Assembly: GCA_945788675.1 (NCBI GenBank)
Contig: CALZMY010000088.1
Span: forward strand, 1-6,911
Reading direction: 5' to 3'
Length of the DNA: 6,911 nt
Origin: an uncultured Gammaproteobacteria bacterium
Lineage (GTDB): Bacteria; Pseudomonadota; Gammaproteobacteria; SZUA-140
Below, in pieces: positions 1 to 5,913 of this stretch (its first letter is position 1; the number at the start of each line of letters is the position of its first letter). The notes under the pieces are model-generated. The model had not been told where the DNA came from, did not search any database, and saw nothing but the letters and a program-made list of their open reading frames with translations. Made by a program: the position numbers and the translations under genes.

Positions 1-1611
1 GAGTTGATTAACCGCCTGCAGCCGCACTGTTTCGATGAGATTATTGCGTTGGTGGCGCTGTTCCGTCCGGGGCCACTACAGTCGGGTATGGTGGATGACT
101 TCATCGATCGTAAACATGGCCGTGCGCAGGTGATGTACCCACATCCCGATCTCGAGCCAATCCTTGCCCCGACCTATGGTGTGATTCTCTATCAGGAACA
201 GGTGATGCAGATCGCACAGGTGCTGGCGGGATACAGCCTGGGGCAGGCGGACATGCTGCGTCGTGCGATGGGTAAAAAGAAGCCGGAGGAGATGGCGAAG
301 CAGCGCGAGATCTTTGTCAGCGGTGCGTCGGCACGCGATATCGACGAAAAGACCTCTGGCGGTATCTTTGACCTGATGGAGAAGTTTGCCGGTTACGGAT
401 TTAATAAATCTCACTCGGCCGCGTATGCGTTGATCGCCTATCAGACCGCATGGCTCAAGGCGCATTATCCAGCGGCCTTTATGGCGGCGGTGATGTCCGC
501 AGATATGGACAACACCGATAAAGTGGTGATGTTGATTGATGAGTGTCGTACGATGAAGCTGGCGGTGCGGCCACCGGACGTCAATGAGTGTGCGTTTGCT
601 TTTACGGTAAGTAATAACAGTAAGATTTTATATGGGCTCGGTGCGATCAAAGGTGTCGGTGAAGCCGCACTAGAAGGTATTATTGCTGAGCGTGAAGCGA
701 ATGGTTCGTATCGTGATCTGTTTGATCTCTGTCGGCGCGTGGATCTACGCAAGGCAAATAAGCGGGTAATGGAGGCGTTGATTCGCTCCGGTGCGCTCGA
801 TTCACTGGAAAGAAATCGTGCGCGCTCGATGGCGCTGTTGCCCAGTGCGTTACAGCTTGCCGATCAGTATGCCCGTGATCAGGCGGCGGGACAGAATGAC
901 CTCTTTGGTTCATCGAGTCCCGCGACACCTGCAGAACCGGACGAGGCGATCACCAGTCTGGTGGTTACCGAGTGGAGTGAAGAGCAGCGCTTGCTGGGAG
1001 AAAAAGAGACCCTGGGACTCTACCTGACCGGCCATCCGATTGTACAATATGAAAAAGAGTTGCCCCATTTTATCTCGGGTCGTATCGCTGAGCTGAATGC
1101 CAACAAGGGGCAGGCAGTCTCTGTGGCCGGACTGGTCACGGCGATCAATACGCGTAATGATCGCCGTGGTGAAAAAATTGCCTTTATTACGCTGGATGAT
1201 CGTACCGGCAGGCTTGAGGTCGCTGCCTTTTCTGATGCTTACAGTCGTTACCGCGATCTGTTTACCAAGGACCGTCTGCTGGTGGTGAGTGGTGAGGTGA
1301 GTGAGTCTGATTTCTCAGGTGGTTTTCGCATGAACGCCGAGGCCTTTTTTGATATTGACCAGGCGCGTGCACGATATGCGCGTGGGCTTGAGATTGATGT
1401 CGACGAACAGCGTGCTGGTAATGGTTTTATCTCCTCTTTGAGCGAGGCGTTGCAACCGTTTCGTGAAGGGAAGTGTCCGGTATGGATCAACTACCGTCGT
1501 AAAGATGCAAATGCCCGCATGTCATTGGGTGAAGAGTGGCGGGTACGTCCAACGGATGAACTGCTACACCGTCTGCGCGAAGTCGCTAACGGTGTCAGAG
1601 TGCTCTATTAA
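1..1611 (+). CDS. dnaE: DNA polymerase III alpha subunit, 3' partial (C-terminal 536 residues)
   Basis: This is the catalytic alpha subunit of the replicative DNA polymerase III holoenzyme, cut by the left window edge. The frame is open from base 1 (GAG) and ends at TAA 1609-1611. The family is normally about 1,160 residues, so slightly less than half is present; by E. coli comparison the catalytic aspartates and PHP domain lie upstream. Visible parts in order: the fingers motif FRPGPLQSGMVDDFIDRKHG (codons 20-39), the GYGFNKSHSAAYAL block (about codons 131-144), a helix-hairpin-helix YGLGAIKGVG (about 211-220), the beta-clamp-binding motif QNDLF (298-302, matching E. coli QADMF), an OB fold with LDDRTGRLEV (about 372-450), and the C-terminal region that binds tau in E. 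coli. No frameshift or missing block is seen. The protein ends GVRVLY, without the EFD tail of E. coli. accA follows after 117 nt. Confidence 0.98.
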   Translation, partial: ELINRLQPHCFDEIIALVALFRPGPLQSGMVDDFIDRKHGRAQVMYPHPDLEPILAPTYGVILYQEQVMQIAQVLAGYSLGQADMLRRAMGKKKPEEMAKQREIFVSGASARDIDEKTSGGIFDLMEKFAGYGFNKSHSAAYALIAYQTAWLKAHYPAAFMAAVMSADMDNTDKVVMLIDECRTMKLAVRPPDVNECAFAFTVSNNSKILYGLGAIKGVGEAALEGIIAEREANGSYRDLFDLCRRVDLRKANKRVMEALIRSGALDSLERNRARSMALLPSALQLADQYARDQAAGQNDLFGSSSPATPAEPDEAITSLVVTEWSEEQRLLGEKETLGLYLTGHPIVQYEKELPHFISGRIAELNANKGQAVSVAGLVTAINTRNDRRGEKIAFITLDDRTGRLEVAAFSDAYSRYRDLFTKDRLLVVSGEVSESDFSGGFRMNAEAFFDIDQARARYARGLEIDVDEQRAGNGFISSLSEALQPFREGKCPVWINYRRKDANARMSLGEEWRVRPTDELLHRLREVANGVRVLY

Positions 1612-1613
1612 AA

Positions 1614-1620
1614 AAGGAGG
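1614..1620 (+). promoter_or_regulatory. Isolated consensus Shine-Dalgarno sequence AAGGAGG
   Basis: A perfect AAGGAGG begins two bases after the dnaE stop codon. No ATG, GTG or TTG follows within the usual 5-10 nt; the first ATG is at 1654, opening only a 15-codon frame. The accA start is 108 nt away, too far for this site to serve it directly. It may be a relict of an older accA leader or a chance purine run. Confidence 0.4.
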
Positions 1621-1719
1621 GGAAAGAGGAAAGATACAAGATACAGGGAAGCGATGGAATTGGTGTCAAAGGTCCTGGAATGCCTTATACTTTCCTCTTG
1701 AATCTTTTCACTTGTATCT
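1618..1719. repeat. Short 14-nt-period repeats in both orientations between dnaE and accA
   Basis: On the + strand three 9-mers sit at exact 14-nt spacing: CCTTATACT (1683-1691), CTTGAATCT (1697-1705) and CTTGTATCT (1711-1719), separated by TTCCT and TTTCA. The inverse of the last unit, AGATACAAG, occurs at 1632-1640, giving a perfect 9-bp inverted repeat about 70 nt apart. It is preceded by AGGAA, the complement of the TTCCT spacer, and a degraded unit AGGGGAAAG (1618-1626). A second inverted pair is AAGAGGAAAG (1624-1633) with CTTTCCTCTT (1690-1699). The two pairs are not nested, so they cannot form one simple hairpin; this looks like a repeat family in opposing orientations. Whether it recurs elsewhere in the genome cannot be seen here. 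Confidence 0.6.
1663..1691 (+). promoter_or_regulatory. Weak sigma70-like promoter upstream of accA
   Basis: GTGTCA (1663-1668, four of six matches to TTGACA) is 17 nt from TATACT (1686-1691, five of six to TATAAT). Transcription would start near 1698 and give an accA leader of about 30 nt. The -10 lies inside one of the short repeat units, so the repeat itself may supply it. Scored by eye only; no dnaE terminator is visible in this gap, so read-through from dnaE is equally possible. Confidence 0.35.
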
Positions 1720-1728
1720 GAATTTAAT

Positions 1729-2688
1729 ATGAACCTGAATTATCTTGAATTTGAGCAGCCAATCGCCGAAATGGAGGCGAAGCTTGAAGAGCTGCGCAAT
1801 GTGGGTAGCGATAACGACATCAACATCAGCGAAGAGCTGACACGTCTGGAGGAAAAATGTACCTCGATGACGGAGACGATCTTTTCCAAGCTCACCCCAT
1901 GGCAGATTTCACAGCTGGCACGCCATCCACTGCGCCCCTATACGCTTGATTACATCGAACACATGTTTACCGATTTCGAGGAGCTGCATGGCGACCGTAT
2001 GTTTGCCGACGATGCGGCGATCGTGGGTGGGGTAGCACGGCTTGATGGTCGTCCGGTGATGGTCATTGGTCATCAGAAAGGGCGAGACACGAAAGAAAAG
2101 GTGCGTCGAAATTTCGGTATGCCACGCCCTGAAGGATACCGCAAGGCGCAGCGATTGATGGAAATGGCCGAACGTTTCAAGATGCCAGTGCTCACCTTTA
2201 TCGACACCCCGGGCGCTTATCCCGGTGTTGATGCGGAAGAACGAGGCCAGAGTGAGGCGATTGCGCGCAATCTGCGGGTGATGTCTAACCTGAAGACCCC
2301 GATTATCTGTACCGTGATTGGTGAGGGTGGCTCAGGCGGTGCGCTGGCAGTGGGTGTTGGCGATCAGGTTTCGATGCTGCAATATAGCACCTATTCGGTG
2401 ATTTCACCGGAAGGTTGTGCCTCTATTTTATGGAAGAGTGCCGAGAAGGCCGAGGATGCGGCAGAAGCGATGGGGATTACTTCCAGCCGGCTCAAAGAAC
2501 TGGGGCTGATCGATGAAGTGATCGATGAGCCACTGGGTGCGGCACATCGTCACCTCAAAGCGATGGCATATAGCCTCAAGCTCTCGATCAAGCGGGCACT
2601 GTCTGAGTTTGACAAGATGGAAATGGATCAACTGGTTGAGCGCCGTTACCAACGTCTGATGGGATACGGCAACTTCAAAAGCGAGTGA
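1729..2688 (+). CDS. accA: Acetyl-CoA carboxylase carboxyltransferase subunit alpha
   Basis: AccA pairs with AccD to form the carboxyltransferase that moves the carboxyl group from biotinylated BCCP to acetyl-CoA, making malonyl-CoA, the committed step of fatty acid synthesis in the cytoplasm. The protein is 319 residues, the same length as E. coli AccA. It starts MNLNYLEFEQPIAEMEAKLEEL, matching the family N terminus (MSLNFLDFEQPIAELEAKI), which fixes the ATG at 1729. Family blocks seen: QLARHPLRPYTLDYI, RRNFGMPRPEGYRKAQRLM, FIDTPGAYPGVDAEERGQSE (about residues 157-176) and GEGGSGGALAVGVGD (from residue 198), whose glycines form the oxyanion hole in characterised enzymes; then YSVISPEGCASILWKSA and the C-terminal RRYQRLMGYG. 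No Shine-Dalgarno-like sequence lies within about 15 nt of the start (CTGAATTTAATATG), unusual for such a gene. Its stop overlaps the tilS start. No ATA or AGA codon occurs in it. Confidence 0.98.
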   Translation: MNLNYLEFEQPIAEMEAKLEELRNVGSDNDINISEELTRLEEKCTSMTETIFSKLTPWQISQLARHPLRPYTLDYIEHMFTDFEELHGDRMFADDAAIVGGVARLDGRPVMVIGHQKGRDTKEKVRRNFGMPRPEGYRKAQRLMEMAERFKMPVLTFIDTPGAYPGVDAEERGQSEAIARNLRVMSNLKTPIICTVIGEGGSGGALAVGVGDQVSMLQYSTYSVISPEGCASILWKSAEKAEDAAEAMGITSSRLKELGLIDEVIDEPLGAAHRHLKAMAYSLKLSIKRALSEFDKMEMDQLVERRYQRLMGYGNFKSE

Positions 2689-4058
2689 TGAGCACGGCCA
2701 CAGCCCAGCTGTTGCATCAACTGGGGGTGGCGTTGCAGACAATGCCAGCACAGCGTTATTGGGTGGCTTATAGTGGTGGTGTTGATTCTCATGTGCTGCT
2801 GCATGCCATGGCGGCGTTACGCCCGCAGTTAACGGCAACACTCAATGCCGTACATGTCAATCACGGGCTTAATCCTGCGGCAAGTGAATGGGCTGCACAT
2901 TGCGTTTCGGTGTGTGAAGCGCTGGATATTGCCTGTCACCTGTTCAATGTCGATGCCCATGCTCAAAAAGGTGAAAGCCCTGAGGCAGCGGCTCGCGATG
3001 CCCGCTATCACGCCTTTTCGCAATTAATTGAACGGGGTGATCTGCTGCTGACGGCACATCATCAGGAAGATCAGTCCGAGACCTTGTTGTTGCAACTACT
3101 ACGTGGTGCGGGTCCACATGGGTTGGCGGCAATGCCAGCGCTGTGCCGATTTTCTGCCGGCAATCTCGCTCGACCGCTGCTGGCGATAAGTCAGGCGCAG
3201 ATCGAGCAATATGCGAATGATAAATTACTTCACTGGATTGAAGACCCCAGTAACCAGGATCGCGGTGTTGAGCGTAACTACCTGCGACATGAAATCATCC
3301 CGAGTTTCAAGTCGCACTGGCCAGCATTCGCGAAAACGGTATCGCGCTCAGCGGGGCACTGCGCGGAGGCGGTTGAGCTGCTTGATGAGTTGGCCGCAGA
3401 GGGTCTTCATCAACTCACCGGCTGGGTGAAAGATCAGCCAGTACCGCTGACGCTTCCGTTGCCCGATTTACAACAAATGACGCCGCAACGCCGTAGAAAT
3501 ATTCTAAGATATTGGCTTAGAATAAGAGAATTACCTATTGTTTCAACAAAGGTAATGGCTCAAATAGAGTGTTCGTTGATTGAGGCACGTGAAGATGCAA
3601 ACCCGCTGGTTCGCTGGAGCGGCGGTGAACTGCGTCGTTACCGGGGTAATCTATATGCGATGTTGCCACTGGTGCCGTTTGATACGTCAACAGAGGTTCC
3701 CTGGCAGTGGCCGCTACAATCCTTAACGCTACCGGCTGGACTCGGGACATTGATGGCCTGCACCAGAGAGGTGGCGGAAGAAGAGGAGTCGATGACGAAA
3801 TTGAGCCTTGCTCAGTGTAGGCAACTGCCAATCACGATACGTTTCAGGCGCGGTGGAGAACGTTGTTGCCTGGAAGGGCGAGACCACCACCATGAACTAA
3901 AAGGATTGCTACAGGCGGCGGGGGTACCGCCATGGCAGCGTGATCGCATTCCATTGATCTATCTTGGCGGTCAGCTTGCTGCTGTTGTGGGGCATTTCAG
4001 TTGTGCCCCTTTTCAGGCGGGAGAGGGTGAAGCGGGTATCACATTCTCGCTCCGCTGA
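2688..4058 (+). CDS. tilS: tRNA(Ile2) lysidine synthetase
   Basis: TilS converts the wobble C34 of tRNA(Ile2), anticodon CAU, to lysidine using ATP and lysine, so that the tRNA reads AUA as isoleucine. The product is 456 residues from ATG 2688 (E. coli: 432). The N-terminal PP-loop ATPase motif SGGVDS is at 29-34; further family motifs are AHHQEDQSET (123-132) and WIEDPSNQDRGVERNYLR. C-terminal substrate-binding domains are recognisable as LREDANPLVR-like EAREDANPLVRW, PAGLG, TIRFRRGGERC and LKGLLQAAGVPPWQRDRIPLIY. An acidic stretch AEEEES (about 365) appears inserted relative to E. coli. ATG 2688 shares one base with the accA stop (TGATG); GTG 2685, giving a four-base GTGA overlap and one extra residue, is an equally possible start. 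Neither has a clear Shine-Dalgarno, so coupling to accA translation is likely. A cluster of rare-type codons lies at codons 270-280. No terminator follows. Confidence 0.96.
   Translation: MSTATAQLLHQLGVALQTMPAQRYWVAYSGGVDSHVLLHAMAALRPQLTATLNAVHVNHGLNPAASEWAAHCVSVCEALDIACHLFNVDAHAQKGESPEAAARDARYHAFSQLIERGDLLLTAHHQEDQSETLLLQLLRGAGPHGLAAMPALCRFSAGNLARPLLAISQAQIEQYANDKLLHWIEDPSNQDRGVERNYLRHEIIPSFKSHWPAFAKTVSRSAGHCAEAVELLDELAAEGLHQLTGWVKDQPVPLTLPLPDLQQMTPQRRRNILRYWLRIRELPIVSTKVMAQIECSLIEAREDANPLVRWSGGELRRYRGNLYAMLPLVPFDTSTEVPWQWPLQSLTLPAGLGTLMACTREVAEEEESMTKLSLAQCRQLPITIRFRRGGERCCLEGRDHHHELKGLLQAAGVPPWQRDRIPLIYLGGQLAAVVGHFSCAPFQAGEGEAGITFSLR
3500..3524 (+). other. AT-rich 9-bp hairpin with clustered AGA/ATA codons inside tilS
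   Basis: TATTCTAAG (3500-3508) and CTTAGAATA (3516-3524) are perfect inverted repeats around a 7-nt loop. The surrounding codons 270-280 contain four AGA arginine codons (270, 274, 278, 280) plus CTA and ATA, whereas arginine elsewhere in the window is mostly CGT or CGC. The encoded helix RNILRYWLRIRE aligns with the E. coli RAAIIRRWL region, so this is not an inserted peptide but a local codon-choice anomaly. A role in translation pausing is inference only. Confidence 0.5.
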
Positions 4059-4099
4059 CGCCATCTATTGATGATTTCCATAGAAAAATTTTGATGTTG

Positions 4100-4118
4100 T
4101 CAATCATAATTTGATTGA
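4100..4118. promoter_or_regulatory. Palindrome in pyrG leader, overlapping the putative -35
   Basis: TCAATCA (4100-4106) and TGATTGA (4112-4118) form a perfect 7-bp inverted repeat around TAATT. It overlaps the proposed -35 hexamer of pyrG (4115-4120), the arrangement expected of an operator. I cannot match it to a known regulator; it does not fit the FNR pattern TTGAT-N4-ATCAA. Confidence 0.4.
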
Positions 4119-4143
4119 GCAATAAGGCGCATTCTTGTAATAT
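4115..4143 (+). promoter_or_regulatory. Putative sigma70 promoter of pyrG
   Basis: TTGAGC (4115-4120, four of six to consensus) is 17 nt from TAATAT (4138-4143, four of six). Transcription would begin near 4148-4151, in a run of four Cs, leaving a leader of about 50 nt before pyrG. Alternatives with similar scores exist (TTGATT 4111-4116; TGTAAT 4136-4141), so exact boxes are uncertain, but this AT-rich stretch is the best promoter region between tilS and pyrG. Confidence 0.4.
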
Positions 4144-4147
4144 ACAA
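4135..4147. promoter_or_regulatory. TTGTA-ATA-TACAA palindrome over the pyrG -10 region
   Basis: TTGTA (4135-4139) and TACAA (4143-4147) are inverted around ATA. The site covers the proposed -10 box and shares its TTGTA/TACAA half-sites with the downstream palindrome that begins 27 nt later, as paired operator copies would. The short arms could occur by chance in AT-rich DNA. Confidence 0.35.
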
Positions 4148-4156
4148 CCCCGTCCT

Positions 4157-4179
4157 GTTTGTTGTATTCAAATACAAAC
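4157..4179 (+). promoter_or_regulatory. Imperfect inverted repeat in the pyrG 5' leader
   Basis: TTGTATT (4162-4168) and AATACAA (4171-4177) are inverted around CA. An outer register pairs GTTTGT (4157-4162) with ACAAAC (4174-4179), so the whole is a near-perfect GTTTG(TTG)TATT-CA-AATACAAAC with an extra TG on the left arm. It lies between the predicted transcription start and the pyrG start and could act as an RNA hairpin or as a second DNA operator; no T-tract follows, so it is not an intrinsic terminator. Confidence 0.4.
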
Positions 4180-4199
4180 GTCTTACGATTTAGGTATTC

Positions 4200-5825
4200 A
4201 TGACCAAGTATATTTTTGTGACCGGCGGTGTGGTTTCCTCTCTTGGAAAAGGCATAGCCTCCGCCTCTTTAGGCGCGATTCTCGAAGCGCGGGGGCTGAA
4301 AGTGACCCTGATCAAACTAGATCCCTATATCAATGTTGATCCTGGCACGATGAGTCCGTTTCAGCATGGTGAGGTCTATGTCACAGAAGATGGTGCTGAG
4401 ACCGATCTCGATCTTGGTCACTATGAGCGCTATGTACGTACCACGATGCTGAAGCAGAATAATTTCACCACCGGGCGTATCTATGAAAGCGTGCTTGCCA
4501 GGGAACGTCGTGGTGATTATCTTGGTGCGACGGTGCAGGTGATTCCACATATTACCGACGAGATTATCAGCTATATCAAGGCGGGTTCGGGTGATGCTGA
4601 TGTGGCGCTGGTCGAAGTGGGTGGTACGGTAGGTGATATTGAATCTTTGCCATTCCTTGAGGCGATTCGTCAGATGGGGATCGAAGCGGGACGCGAAAAT
4701 GCAATCTTTATTCATCTGACGTTGGTACCGTATATCCCCTCTGCAGGTGAGATCAAAACTAAACCGACACAACATTCGGTTAAAGAGCTGCGCTCGATTG
4801 GTATTCAACCGGATATTCTACTATGCCGTAGTGACCGACCATTGCCCGATGATGAGCGCCGCAAGATTGCGCTGTTTACCAATGTTGTACCGGAAGCGGT
4901 GATCTCGGCAGTCGATTCAGACAGCATCTATAAAATACCGTTACTGCTACATGAGCAGGGGCTTGATGTCATCACTACCGAAAAGCTTCACATCAATGCG
5001 CCCGCGGCGGATCTGAGTGAGTGGAAGGAGATAAAACGGCGTCTCGAAAGCCCATCTGCCGTGGTGACGGTCGCGATGGTGGGTAAATATATGACGTTGA
5101 CTGACTCCTATAAATCGATTTCTGAGTCGCTTATTCATGCCGGACTGCAGACGCATACCAAGGTCAATATTATCTATATCGATTCTGAAGAGATCGAAAA
5201 GAATGGCACTGGCTGTCTTCAGGCAGTCGATGCGATTCTGGTGCCGGGTGGCTTTGGTGAGCGTGGTGTTGAAGGAAAGATCGAGACTGTACGCTACGCA
5301 CGTGAAAACAAGGTGCCGTATCTCGGTATCTGTCTTGGCATGCAGGTGGCGGTGGCCGAGTTTGCGCGTAACGTTGCCGGGATGGCAGGTGCGCATAGCA
5401 CAGAGTTTGATACCAGTACCCCTTATCCTGTGATTGCACTGGTGACGGAGTGGACGGCAGCCGATGGCAGTGTTGAAAAACGTGATGAGTCATCGGATCT
5501 GGGCGGCACCATGCGTCTTGGTGCGCAGCAGTGTCGCCTGGTCGAGGGGACAAAAACCCGTGAGACCTATGGGCAGGAGGTGATCTCCGAACGTCATCGT
5601 CACCGCTATGAAGTGAACGCTGGTCTGCTGGGTCAACTGCAACAGGCGGGACTGGTAGTGTCGGGCAAATCGATGGATGGCGAGCTGGTCGAGGTGATTG
5701 AGTTGCCGCATCACCCGTGGTTCATCGCATCACAGTTTCACCCGGAATTCACCTCGAATCCGCGTGATGGGCACCCGCTGTTTAGCAGCTTTGTGCAGGC
5801 GGCGCGCCGTCGAAAAGAGGCCTAG
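4200..5825 (+). CDS. pyrG: CTP synthase (glutamine hydrolysing)
   Basis: PyrG makes CTP from UTP, ATP and glutamine, the last step of de novo pyrimidine nucleotide synthesis. The protein is 541 residues (E. coli 545) and complete. The N-terminal amidoligase domain (about 1-266) has the P-loop-like SSLGKGIASASLG with K17, KLDPYINVDPGTMSPFQHGE from residue 39, and the Mg-binding D71 and E139 (E. coli D72 and E140). The C-terminal class I glutamine amidotransferase domain has the nucleophile C378 in GICLGMQ and the catalytic H514 and E516 in FHPEF (E. coli C379, H515, E517). All key residues are present, so the enzyme should be active. ATG 4200 gives the conserved MTKYIFVTGGVVSSLGKG start and is preceded by only a weak AGG (4192-4194). 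It has its own leader with palindromes and is closed by a terminator 6 nt after the stop. Confidence 0.99.
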   Translation: MTKYIFVTGGVVSSLGKGIASASLGAILEARGLKVTLIKLDPYINVDPGTMSPFQHGEVYVTEDGAETDLDLGHYERYVRTTMLKQNNFTTGRIYESVLARERRGDYLGATVQVIPHITDEIISYIKAGSGDADVALVEVGGTVGDIESLPFLEAIRQMGIEAGRENAIFIHLTLVPYIPSAGEIKTKPTQHSVKELRSIGIQPDILLCRSDRPLPDDERRKIALFTNVVPEAVISAVDSDSIYKIPLLLHEQGLDVITTEKLHINAPAADLSEWKEIKRRLESPSAVVTVAMVGKYMTLTDSYKSISESLIHAGLQTHTKVNIIYIDSEEIEKNGTGCLQAVDAILVPGGFGERGVEGKIETVRYARENKVPYLGICLGMQVAVAEFARNVAGMAGAHSTEFDTSTPYPVIALVTEWTAADGSVEKRDESSDLGGTMRLGAQQCRLVEGTKTRETYGQEVISERHRHRYEVNAGLLGQLQQAGLVVSGKSMDGELVEVIELPHHPWFIASQFHPEFTSNPRDGHPLFSSFVQAARRRKEA

Positions 5826-5831
5826 TGAGAT

Positions 5832-5865
5832 CAGCGTAACACGGGTGTGTTAGCGCTGTTTTTTT
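5832..5865 (+). terminator. Rho-independent terminator of pyrG
   Basis: CAGCGTAACAC (5832-5842), loop GGGT, then GTGTTAGCGCTG (5847-5858) form an 11-bp stem with a single bulged G at 5853, followed directly by seven Ts (5859-5865). It begins 6 nt after the pyrG stop. This separates pyrG from eno transcriptionally unless read-through is substantial. Confidence 0.9.
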
Positions 5866-5903
5866 GAGTATTGAAGTTAAAAAGTAATTGTAAGTTATTG
5901 GAA

Positions 5904-5909
5904 GAGAGG
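5904..5909 (+). promoter_or_regulatory. Ribosome binding site of eno
   Basis: The purine run GAGAGG (5904-5909) lies 4 nt before ATG 5914 and supports that start. It is the clearest start-linked Shine-Dalgarno in the window, in contrast to accA and pyrG. Confidence 0.6.
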
Positions 5910-5913
5910 AAAA

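Noticed and set aside
1654..1701. 15-codon ORF downstream of the orphan AAGGAGG, possible leader peptide
   Set aside because: The SD is more than 30 nt from its ATG, and the peptide has no run of regulatory codons or attenuator-like structure after it.
1463..1732. 89-codon + strand frame crossing the dnaE end into the accA leader
   Set aside because: It overlaps the conserved dnaE C terminus in another frame and then runs through the repeat region; the translation has no recognisable features.
4059..4099. Possible terminator after tilS (AAAAATTTT at 4084-4092)
   Set aside because: No GC-rich stem precedes the short T-run; only a 4-bp CTAT/ATAG pairing is visible.
4317..4808. Open antisense frame of 163 codons inside pyrG
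   Set aside because: It lies wholly opposite conserved pyrG sequence, its translation resembles no family I recognise, and no ribosome site or promoter stands out. It is a frame shadow of biased codon use; the same holds for 4947-5396, 2428-2841 and 76-465.
5208..5227. Inverted repeat ACTGGCTG-TCTT-CAGGCAGT inside pyrG
   Set aside because: It has a mismatch, lies in coding sequence with normal codon use and lacks a T-tract; likely chance.
5866..5913. Possible eno promoter, e.g. TTGAAG (5871-5876) with GTTATT (5894-5899), and a direct repeat AAGTTA at 5874 and 5892
   Set aside because: The -10 matches only about half the consensus and other spacings are no better. The direct repeat is short in AT-rich DNA.
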